This document shows, piece by piece, positions 1 to 5,233 of a stretch of 5,786 nt of DNA. A program made the position numbers and the translations under genes. Numbering within the stretch: position 1 is the stretch's first letter; every line of letters begins with the position of its first letter. This DNA is from Xanthobacteraceae bacterium (GTDB taxonomy: Bacteria; Pseudomonadota; Alphaproteobacteria; Rhizobiales; Xanthobacteraceae), in assembly GCA_030043285.1 (NCBI GenBank), contig JASHXZ010000765.1, positions 1 through 5,786 on the forward strand, given 5' to 3'. Under the pieces are notes generated by a model. That model was given only the letters and a program-made list of their open reading frames with translations, was not told the origin of the DNA and searched no databases.

Positions 1-2
1 TC

Positions 3-434
3 GACATTTTTCGCGCGACCGTCGGTGCCGCCGCGCTCGGCTTTGCCCGCCGCGCGCTCGACGAAACCATCGCGCGCACAAAAACACGAAAACTGTTCGG
101 CGGCCCGCTCGCCGAACTGCAGATGGTACAGGCGCAGATCGCCGAGATGGCGGTCGATGTCGATGCTGCCGCGCTGCTCGTCTATCGCGCCGCCTGGGCC
201 AAAGACTCGGGCGCAGCGCGCGTCACCCGCGAGGCCTCGATGGCAAAACTGTTCGCCACCGAGCGCGCCCAGGACGTGATCGACAAGGCGGTGCAGCTCC
301 ATGGTGGCGACGGCGTGCGCCGCGGCCATATCGTCGAACGGCTTTATCGCGAAATCCGCGCGCTGCGCATCTACGAAGGCGCCTCCGAGGTGCAAAAAAT
401 CGTCATCGCACGGCAAACTCTTGCGGGAGCATGA
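3..434 (+). CDS. Acyl-CoA dehydrogenase, C-terminal part (5'-truncated by window edge)
   Basis: This is the last 143 residues of an acyl-CoA dehydrogenase, a soluble FAD enzyme that introduces an alpha,beta double bond into an acyl-CoA and passes electrons to ETF. The frame is open from base 3, and the true start lies upstream of the window. Numbering from the first visible codon, [12 protein letters not shown] (29-40) matches the family's FAD-contacting R-x-x-F-G-x-P-L motif. QLHGGDGV (98-105) is the second FAD-contacting motif. IYEGASEVQ (123-131) carries Glu125 at the position of the catalytic base of medium-chain-type dehydrogenases. The protein ends about 18 residues later, as is normal. 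Its stop touches the first ATG of the aryl-CoA ligase, so the two genes are probably co-transcribed. A substrate among ring-derived or short-chain acyl-CoAs is inferred from context only; the substrate pocket is mostly outside the window. Confidence 0.93.
   Translation, partial: DIFRATVGAAALGFARRALDETIARTKTRKLFGGPLAELQMVQAQIAEMAVDVDAAALLVYRAAWAKDSGAARVTREASMAKLFATERAQDVIDKAVQLHGGDGVRRGHIVERLYREIRALRIYEGASEVQKIVIARQTLAGA
425..429 (+). promoter_or_regulatory. Shine-Dalgarno sequence deciding the ligase start
   Basis: GGGAG lies one base before the ATG at 431 but seven bases before the ATG at 437 and ten before the ATG at 440. Normal spacing favours 437 (or 440) over 431 as the ligase start. 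It lies inside the end of the acyl-CoA dehydrogenase coding sequence, so translation of the two genes is probably coupled either way. Confidence 0.5.
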
Positions 435-436
435 TC

Positions 437-2065
437 ATGATGTCGCTTGGCCGCTCGGCACACACTGACACTTTTACGCGCGACAACCTGCCGCCGTCGC
501 AGCTGTGGCCGGACATTTCGCTCGACGGCTTCGACTACCCCGAAGAGCTCAACGCCGGCGTCGAGCTGACCGACACCATGGTCAAGCGCGGCTTCGGCGA
601 TCACGTGGCGCTGATCGGCAACGGCCGCCGCCGTACCTACAAGGAGCTCTCCGACTGGACCAACCGCATCGCCCACGCGCTGACCGAAGACTTCGGCATC
701 AAGCCCGGCAACCGCATCCTGGTCCGCGCCGCCAACAATCCGGCGATGGTGGCATGCTGGATCGCCGCCACCAAGGCCGGCGCGGTGGTGGTCAACACCA
801 TGCCGATGCTGCGCGCCGGCGAACTCGCCAAGATCGTCGACAAGGCCGAAGTGGCGCTCGCGCTCTGCGACACGCGGCTGATGGACGAGCTCGTCACCTG
901 CGCCAAGACGTCGAAACACCTGAAACAAGTGATCGGCTTCGACGGCACCGCCAATCACGATGCCGAACTCGACCGCATCGCGCTGTCGAAACCGGTGACC
1001 TTCGACGCGATCAAAACCGGACGCGACGACGTGGCGCTCTTGGGCTTCACCTCGGGCACCACCGGCGAGCCCAAAGCGACCATGCATTTCCATCGCGACC
1101 TGCTCATCATCGCCGACGGCTATGCCAAGGAAATTCTCGGCGTCACGCCCGACGACGTGTTCGTCGGCTCGCCGCCGCTTGCCTTCACGTTCGGGCTTGG
1201 CGGCCTGGCGATTTTCCCGCTGCGCTTCGGCGCCACCGCGACGCTTCTGGAAAATGCCTCGCCCGCCAACATGATCGAGATCATCGAGACCTACAAGGCG
1301 ACGATCTCGTTCACCGCGCCGACCGCGTACCGCGCCATGATGGCGGCCATGCATCAGGGCGCCAATCTGTCGTCGCTGCGCGCCGCGGTGTCGGCCGGCG
1401 AGACTCTGCCGGCGCCGGTATTCGACGAATGGATCGCCAAGACCGGCAAGCCGATCCTCGACGGCATCGGCTCGACCGAAATGCTGCACATTTTCATTTC
1501 CAACCGCTTCGGCGATGCGGCGCCGGCTTCGACCGGCAAGCCGGTGATCGGCTACGAGGCCAGGGTGGTCGACGACGACATGAAGGAAAAGCCGCGCGGC
1601 GAAATCGGCAAGCTCGCGGTGCGGGGTCCGACCGGCTGCCGCTATCTCGCCGATAAGCGGCAGAACACCTACGTGCGCGACGGCTGGAATCTCACCGGCG
1701 ATTCGTTCACGCAAAGTCCCGATGGCTATTTCCATTTCGCCGCGCGCAACGACGACATGATCATCTCGTCGGGCTACAACATCGCCGGGCCGGAGGTCGA
1801 AGCGACGCTGCTGGCGCACCCGGACGTGAAAGAGTGCGCGGTGATCGGCGCCTCCGACGAGGCGCGCGGCCAGGTCGTCGAGGCGCACGTGGTGTTGAAG
1901 GACGGCGTCAACCCGGACGCCGACACGGTCAAGCGCCTGCAGGATCACGTCAAGGCGACGATCGCGCCGTACAAATATCCGCGCTCGGTGAAATTCACCG
2001 CCGCGTTGCCGAAGACCGCGACCGGAAAGATCCAGCGCTTCCGTCTGCGGCCCGAGGCAAAATGA
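437..2065 (+). CDS. Benzoate/2-aminobenzoate-type aryl-CoA ligase (AMP-forming)
   Basis: A complete ANL-superfamily ligase, predicted to convert an aromatic acid, ATP and CoA to aryl-CoA, AMP and PPi in the cytoplasm. It has 542 residues from 437; residue numbers here count from the alternative ATG at 431 (544 residues). The phosphate-binding loop TSGTTGEPKATMH is at 207-219. GIGSTEMLHIF at 345-355 is the adenine/acyl-site motif, and its His-Ile pair matches benzoate-CoA ligases. GWNLTGD at 418-424 supplies the ribose-binding Asp. The hinge region RNDDMIISSGYN is at 439-450, and the catalytic Lys of TGKIQR is Lys533. The N-terminal TDTFTRDNLPP is typical of the 2-aminobenzoate-CoA ligase group. 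No motif is missing and the length is normal. The stop overlaps the ATG of the RidA-like gene. From memory, ligases of this type sit beside acyl-CoA dehydrogenase and RidA genes in 2-aminobenzoyl-CoA or salicylyl-CoA clusters. Benzoate, a hydroxybenzoate or 2-aminobenzoate all remain possible substrates. Confidence 0.93.
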   Translation: MMSLGRSAHTDTFTRDNLPPSQLWPDISLDGFDYPEELNAGVELTDTMVKRGFGDHVALIGNGRRRTYKELSDWTNRIAHALTEDFGIKPGNRILVRAANNPAMVACWIAATKAGAVVVNTMPMLRAGELAKIVDKAEVALALCDTRLMDELVTCAKTSKHLKQVIGFDGTANHDAELDRIALSKPVTFDAIKTGRDDVALLGFTSGTTGEPKATMHFHRDLLIIADGYAKEILGVTPDDVFVGSPPLAFTFGLGGLAIFPLRFGATATLLENASPANMIEIIETYKATISFTAPTAYRAMMAAMHQGANLSSLRAAVSAGETLPAPVFDEWIAKTGKPILDGIGSTEMLHIFISNRFGDAAPASTGKPVIGYEARVVDDDMKEKPRGEIGKLAVRGPTGCRYLADKRQNTYVRDGWNLTGDSFTQSPDGYFHFAARNDDMIISSGYNIAGPEVEATLLAHPDVKECAVIGASDEARGQVVEAHVVLKDGVNPDADTVKRLQDHVKATIAPYKYPRSVKFTAALPKTATGKIQRFRLRPEAK

Positions 2066-2484
2066 TTAACCGGCAAACAATGACCCACACGCACCAACTT
2101 CTGCACCCGAAAAGCTGGAAGCAGCCGAAAGGCTATGCCAACGGCATCGCCGCCGAGGGCCGGCTTGTCTTTCTCGCCGGCCAAGTCGGCTGGAACGCCG
2201 ACGAAACGTTCGAGAGCGACGATTTCGTCGCCCAGGTTCGCCAAGCGTTGAGCAACGTCGTGGCGCTCGTCGCCGAGGCCGGCGGCACGCCCGAACACGT
2301 CACGCGGCTCACCTGGTACGTGCTCGACAAGCGCGAGTATCTGTCGCGGCTGCGCGAGCTCGGCGCGGTTTACCGCAGCATCATGGGCCATCACTTTCCG
2401 GCGATGACGCTGGTGCAGATCGGCGCCTTGGTCGAAGATCGCGCCAAGGTCGAGATCGAGGCGACCGCGGTGGTGCCAAGATAG
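2062..2484 (+). CDS. RidA-family protein (YjgF/YER057c/UK114) lacking the hallmark Arg
   Basis: A small cytoplasmic Rid-fold protein of 140 residues from the ATG at 2062 (134 from the ATG at 2080). The earlier start is preferred: its ATG overlaps the ligase stop as ATGA and has GAGG four bases upstream, while 2080 has no visible Shine-Dalgarno sequence. Family features are the N-terminal strand with VFLAGQVGW, the helix QVRQALSNVVALVAEAGG, and the C-terminal block FPAMTLVQIGAL...VEIEATAV. E. coli RidA has FPAR-SCVEV here, and that Arg105 is needed to hydrolyse enamine/imine intermediates; this protein has Met115 instead. It is therefore probably in one of the Rid subgroups without the arginine, whose functions are mostly undefined. 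Family membership is clear. A role on a nitrogen-bearing intermediate of the CoA pathway is inferred from operon position. The open frame extends further upstream inside the ligase gene, but that part shows no Rid sequence. Confidence 0.92.
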   Translation: MINRQTMTHTHQLLHPKSWKQPKGYANGIAAEGRLVFLAGQVGWNADETFESDDFVAQVRQALSNVVALVAEAGGTPEHVTRLTWYVLDKREYLSRLRELGAVYRSIMGHHFPAMTLVQIGALVEDRAKVEIEATAVVPR

Positions 2485-2499
2485 CGTCGCGGCCCGCTC

Positions 2500-3189
2500 T
2501 CAATCGAGCGACTTATAGAAGCGCTCATCGTAAAGCGCTCCGGCCATTGGCGAAAGTCTTTCACGAAAAGCGCGCGTGTGCGCCGCCTCGGCGTGGCCAT
2601 CGAGCGCCTTGCGGTTGGCCCAGATCTCGAACACGATGAAATGGTTGCCGCGGTTGGCCTGCTGCAGGACCGTATAGTTGATGTTGCCTGGATCCTTGGG
2701 CGCGTCGACGCTCATCGCCTTGAGCAGCGTCATGCAACCGTCCTTGTTTTGCGGTATGACGTCGACATGGGTCAGGACGTAAACGGCTTTTGGTTGGCTC
2801 ACGCCGCCCGGAGAGCCGACGTATAGGCCATTGCCGAAACGCCGATCGAACGGCGCATTACCGATAATTTTCAGTTTCTCGGCAAGTTCGGCGCTGCTTG
2901 CCGCCTTATCGTGGGCTTCGCTCGCAGTTTTGTCCTGCCAGATTTCAACGATCGCAAACCGATTTGGCCGCGCTATTTCCTGAAGCGCGTCGGTGCGCAG
3001 ATTGCCGTTCTCCTTCCTGCTCGCATCGCGATAGTGGCGCAGCAGCGCTGTGCCCGAACTTATCGCATTCGGTATCACCTCCACGTAGGTGACGGCGTAA
3101 ACGGCGCCGCTCTGGGCATAAGCCGCATCGCCGGCCAACGCCGTCAGAACGGCCGCGCCGGCGACGAGCAACTTGATAAGCGTTCTCAT
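2500..3189 (-). CDS. Exported protein with two tandem ABM (antibiotic biosynthesis monooxygenase) domains
   Basis: A 229-residue protein with a clear Sec signal peptide: MRTLIK, a hydrophobic stretch at about 7-20, and likely cleavage after AYA (residue 25). The mature part is two diverged copies of one ABM/YgiN-like ferredoxin-fold domain. Copy 1 (about 29-122) starts AVYAVTYVEVIP, copy 2 (about 135-228) starts AVYVLTHVDVIP. Both keep F-x-x-x-E-I-W followed by His nine residues after the Trp (Glu82/Trp84/His93; Glu188/Trp190/His199). ABM proteins act as cofactor-free oxygenases on quinols or anthrones, as haem-degrading enzymes, or have no known activity. ABM domains form dimers, so the duplication may make a pseudo-dimer in one chain. 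GGGGAGAGGA at 3200-3191 on the minus strand is an excellent ribosome site for this start. The gene converges on the RidA gene and diverges from the importer, so it has its own promoter. Lack of an anchor suggests a periplasmic location. Substrate and activity are unknown. Confidence 0.88.
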   Translation of the reverse strand: MRTLIKLLVAGAAVLTALAGDAAYAQSGAVYAVTYVEVIPNAISSGTALLRHYRDASRKENGNLRTDALQEIARPNRFAIVEIWQDKTASEAHDKAASSAELAEKLKIIGNAPFDRRFGNGLYVGSPGGVSQPKAVYVLTHVDVIPQNKDGCMTLLKAMSVDAPKDPGNINYTVLQQANRGNHFIVFEIWANRKALDGHAEAAHTRAFRERLSPMAGALYDERFYKSLD

Positions 3190-3215
3190 ATCCTCTCCCC
3201 GTCTGCGTGAGAAAC

Positions 3216-3221
3216 ATCATA
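3216..3221 (-). promoter_or_regulatory. Candidate -10 element for the tandem-ABM gene
   Basis: On the minus strand this reads TATGAT, five of six matches to TATAAT, about 26 bases before the start codon. No convincing -35 hexamer is found 16-18 bases further upstream, so this is only a suggestion. The position is sensible for a short leader carrying the strong Shine-Dalgarno sequence. Confidence 0.22.
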
Positions 3222-3300
3222 CCAAAGATCGTCTCTCGCCGATACGGCGGCGACCGCCGCTACCGCACCCGGAATTTTGTTGACGACCGGCCGGTGTGGC

Positions 3301-3389
3301 CGTCATCGCGACGAGCGCGGCAATTAAGCGATTCACGACGCACCACAGCTCTGGATTGCTTCGCTCTGCTCGTACTGGCGAACGTGTCG
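3301..3389. repeat. Degenerate inverted repeat resembling Bradyrhizobium-type extragenic palindromes
   Basis: The left arm (about 3301-3338) begins CGTCATCGCGACGAGCG and ends AAGCGATTCACGA. The right arm (about 3350-3389) begins TCTGGATTGCTTCGC and includes TGCTCGTACTGGCGAA. Reversed and complemented, the right arm aligns to the left with gaps and mismatches (shared ACGAGC, then AAGC-AT-CA-GA). From memory, intact copies in Bradyrhizobium-like genomes pair arms of the form CGTCATTGCGAGGAGCG... and TCTGGATTGCTTCG..., so this looks like an old, decayed copy. It lies wholly between genes and a stem-loop here would be imperfect. It may affect transcript ends or stability, or be a relic without function. 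The assignment rests on recall and not on a search. Confidence 0.55.
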
Positions 3390-3394
3390 CTCGA

Positions 3395-3423
3395 TTGCCG
3401 TGGCCAAGGGCGCGGGCTAGGTT
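3395..3423 (+). promoter_or_regulatory. Weak promoter-like sequence upstream of the ABC importer
   Basis: TTGCCG (3395-3400) and TAGGTT (3418-3423) are separated by 17 bases and end about 25 bases before the start of the substrate-binding protein gene. The matches to sigma-70 consensus are four of six and three of six, so this is a weak candidate reported mainly because spacing and position are right. No operator or regulator gene is visible. Confidence 0.18.
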
Positions 3424-3434
3424 CACCGCAAGCC

Positions 3435-3440
3435 AGGGGA
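3435..3440 (+). promoter_or_regulatory. Shine-Dalgarno sequence fixing the start of the substrate-binding protein
   Basis: AGGGGA lies eight bases before the ATG at 3449. Together with the signal peptide that begins at that ATG, it rules out the in-frame ATG at 3296, whose extra codons would come from the extragenic repeat. Confidence 0.7.
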
Positions 3441-3448
3441 TCATCATC

Positions 3449-4429
3449 ATGCGGACGCTCGGAAAGCTTTTCGGCATTGCGGCGGCCTGCGGCTACTTGG
3501 CGATCGCGGCGACCAACGCCGTTGCGGCTGAGCCGCTTAAAATCCGGCTCGGCTACGGCGTTGCCGCCGAGGAGCAGCTTTGGCTCCTGCTCGCCAAGCC
3601 CGACATCGGTACCCATTACGGGAGAGACTACACCATCGACGGCACGCGCTTCTCGGGATCCGACAAGCGCGCGCAGGCCTTCGAGGCCGGCGCCATCGAC
3701 ATCGCGTCGTCGAGCGCCAACGGTGTGATTTTCGCCGCCGCCGAGGGCGTCGAGGGCAAGATCATCGCCTCGATCTCGCGCGAGAGCAAACGCGGCTACA
3801 GCACGTCGTTCTATGCGCTGGCCTCGTCGCCGCTCAAAACCGTGCGCGATCTGAAGGGCAAGACCATCGGCATCAACGGCTTCGAGACGTCGGGCCATCT
3901 GTGGCTGAAGACGGCGTTGGAGCAGGCCGGTCTTGCCGAGGGCGACGTCACCATCGTGCCGATCTCGTTTCCCGCCATGGCGGAATCGCTGCGTTCGGGC
4001 AAGATCGACGTCGGCGAATTCCCGCAGCCGTTCGACGCGCTGCTGCACAACGAGGTGCAGGCGACCAGGATCTTTTCCGCCAAGGATGCGATCCCGACCG
4101 ACGAGGAGTTGATCGTGCTGGTGGCGAAGGACGCGTTCCTCAAGGCGCATGCCGACGGCATGCGGGCGTTTCTCGCCGACCTGCGCGCGTCGACTGCGTT
4201 CTATCTGCAGCATTCGAAAGAGGCGCGCCAAATCCTGCTCGACAGCAAGATGGTGCGCGTGCCGGCGGACGTCTTTCTCGGCATGTCCGACTACTACCGC
4301 GATCCGGGGCTGCGCGCCGAAGTTGCCACGCTCGAGCGCATGCAGGAATCGCAGTTCAACGCCGGCTTTCAGAAAAAGAAGGCCGACATCGGCAAACTGG
4401 TCGACTTGAGCTATCTGCCGAAAGATTAA
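3449..4429 (+). CDS. ABC importer periplasmic substrate-binding protein (SsuA/TauA/NMT1-like)
   Basis: A 326-residue exported binding protein of the nitrate/sulfonate/taurine/NMT1-like type, which would capture a small solute and deliver it to the permease and ATPase encoded next. The signal peptide is MRTLGK plus a hydrophobic stretch at about 7-21, with likely cleavage near AVA/AVAA (residue 26 or 27). There is no lipobox-like cysteine near the cleavage site, so it is probably free in the periplasm. The mature protein opens with LKIRLGYG. The family's middle block L-K-T-V-x-D-L-K-G-K-T-I-G-I-N is at about 129-143. SLRSGKIDVGEFPQPFD later corresponds to the usual segment where the second lobe senses ligand. 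Length is normal. Only 21 bases separate it from the ATPase gene, so they form one operon. The ligand is not predictable: sulfonates, pyrimidine-like compounds and aromatic acids are all bound by relatives. The neighbouring aryl-CoA genes make an aromatic acid a reasonable guess, no more. Confidence 0.92.
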   Translation: MRTLGKLFGIAAACGYLAIAATNAVAAEPLKIRLGYGVAAEEQLWLLLAKPDIGTHYGRDYTIDGTRFSGSDKRAQAFEAGAIDIASSSANGVIFAAAEGVEGKIIASISRESKRGYSTSFYALASSPLKTVRDLKGKTIGINGFETSGHLWLKTALEQAGLAEGDVTIVPISFPAMAESLRSGKIDVGEFPQPFDALLHNEVQATRIFSAKDAIPTDEELIVLVAKDAFLKAHADGMRAFLADLRASTAFYLQHSKEARQILLDSKMVRVPADVFLGMSDYYRDPGLRAEVATLERMQESQFNAGFQKKKADIGKLVDLSYLPKD

Positions 4430-4450
4430 AGCGCCGGAGATTTTACCGCC

Positions 4451-5233
4451 ATGGCGCTTCTGGAGGTGAAAAACCTCGACAAGAGCTTCGTCACGGCGGA
4501 CCGCAAGGTAACGGCGATCGACAAGCTCACGGTCGCGATCGAGGACAACGAGTTTGTCGCGATCGTCGGGCCGTCCGGCTGCGGCAAGAGCACGTTCCTC
4601 CATATCGTCGGCGGCTTCGAGCCTGCCGACGGCGGCGCCGTAATGCTCGACGGCCGCCCGGTCGGCCGGCCCGGTCCCGACCGCGGCATGATGTTCCAGG
4701 ACCACACGCTGTTTCCCTGGCTCACCGCACTCGCCAACGTGGCCTGGCCGCTGCAGATGAAAGGCATGGCGAAGGCCGAGCGCCTCGCCAAGGCGCGCGC
4801 CTATCTCGATCTCGTGCACCTGTCGCGTTATGCCGGGCTTTATCCGGCGGAACTGAGCGGCGGCATGCGCCAGCGCGTGGCGCTCGCCCGGCTGTTCGCG
4901 CTCGATTCGCAGATCCTCTTGATGGATGAGCCGTTCGGCTCGCTCGATTCCCAGACCCGCGAGCTGTTGCAGGAAGAGCTGCAGGCGATCTGGCGCCGCG
5001 ACCGCAAGACCGCGTTGTTTGTCACCCACGACATCGACGAGGCGGTCTTTCTCGCCACCCGCGTGCTGGTGCTCACCGCGCGGCCGGCGCGGCTCAAGGC
5101 CGACATCGCGCTCCCGGCTGTCGACCGCGGCGGCGATTATCGCAAGTCGGCCCAGTACCTACGGACGCGCGCAGACATTTGGGATTTGCTGCGCGAAGAG
5201 GTGCTGCGTGCGCGCGTGCTGGAGGAAACATGA
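4451..5233 (+). CDS. ABC importer ATP-binding protein (SsuB/TauB-like)
   Basis: A complete 260-residue cytoplasmic ATPase that powers the importer. All nucleotide-binding motifs are intact: Walker A GPSGCGKST at 40-48, Q-loop Gln83 in MMFQDHTLFPW, signature LSGGMRQR at 135-142, Walker B ILLMDEP at 155-161, D-loop SLD ending at Asp166, and switch His193 in FVTHD. The Q-loop context ending LFPW and the absence of a long C-terminal regulatory domain fit the SsuB/TauB/NrtD group. The tail after about 210 is a short family-typical extension. The start at 4451 gives the expected MALLEVKNLDKSF opening. A GGAG at 4436-4439 is eleven bases upstream, slightly far. The stop overlaps the permease start as ATGA, indicating translational coupling. 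Confidence 0.96.
   Translation: MALLEVKNLDKSFVTADRKVTAIDKLTVAIEDNEFVAIVGPSGCGKSTFLHIVGGFEPADGGAVMLDGRPVGRPGPDRGMMFQDHTLFPWLTALANVAWPLQMKGMAKAERLAKARAYLDLVHLSRYAGLYPAELSGGMRQRVALARLFALDSQILLMDEPFGSLDSQTRELLQEELQAIWRRDRKTALFVTHDIDEAVFLATRVLVLTARPARLKADIALPAVDRGGDYRKSAQYLRTRADIWDLLREEVLRARVLEET

Noticed and set aside
371..1948. 525-codon open frame on the minus strand opposite the ligase gene
   Set aside because: It is antisense to a gene with intact family motifs. Its translation is rich in Arg, Gly, His and Val with no recognisable domain, typical of shadow frames in high-GC DNA.
1834..2061. Upstream extension of the RidA frame inside the ligase gene
   Set aside because: The extra residues are Arg/Gly-rich out-of-frame translation of the ligase C-terminus and do not resemble any Rid protein.
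2486..2512. Possible bidirectional terminator between the convergent RidA and ABM genes
   Set aside because: Only 5-base arms (CGCTC/GAGCG or GTCGC/GCGAC) are present, overlapping the ABM stop, with no following T-run on either strand. This is too weak to call.
3287..3294. CCGGCCGG perfect palindrome as an operator
   Set aside because: An 8-base GC palindrome is expected by chance in such GC-rich DNA, and no second copy or regulator gene is visible.
3280..3308. TTGACG as a -35 element in the divergent region
   Set aside because: The hexamer 17 bases downstream is TCATCG, a poor -10, and it lies inside the repeat arm.
3296..3448. N-terminal extension of the substrate-binding protein from ATG 3296
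   Set aside because: It would place 51 residues, translated from the extragenic repeat, before a standard signal peptide that has its own Shine-Dalgarno sequence at 3435-3440.
3260..5029. 589-codon open frame on the minus strand opposite the importer genes
   Set aside because: It spans two well-supported plus-strand genes and an intergenic repeat. Composition is skewed to Arg, Glu, His, Asp and Val with no domain, so it is a by-product of GC-rich codon use.
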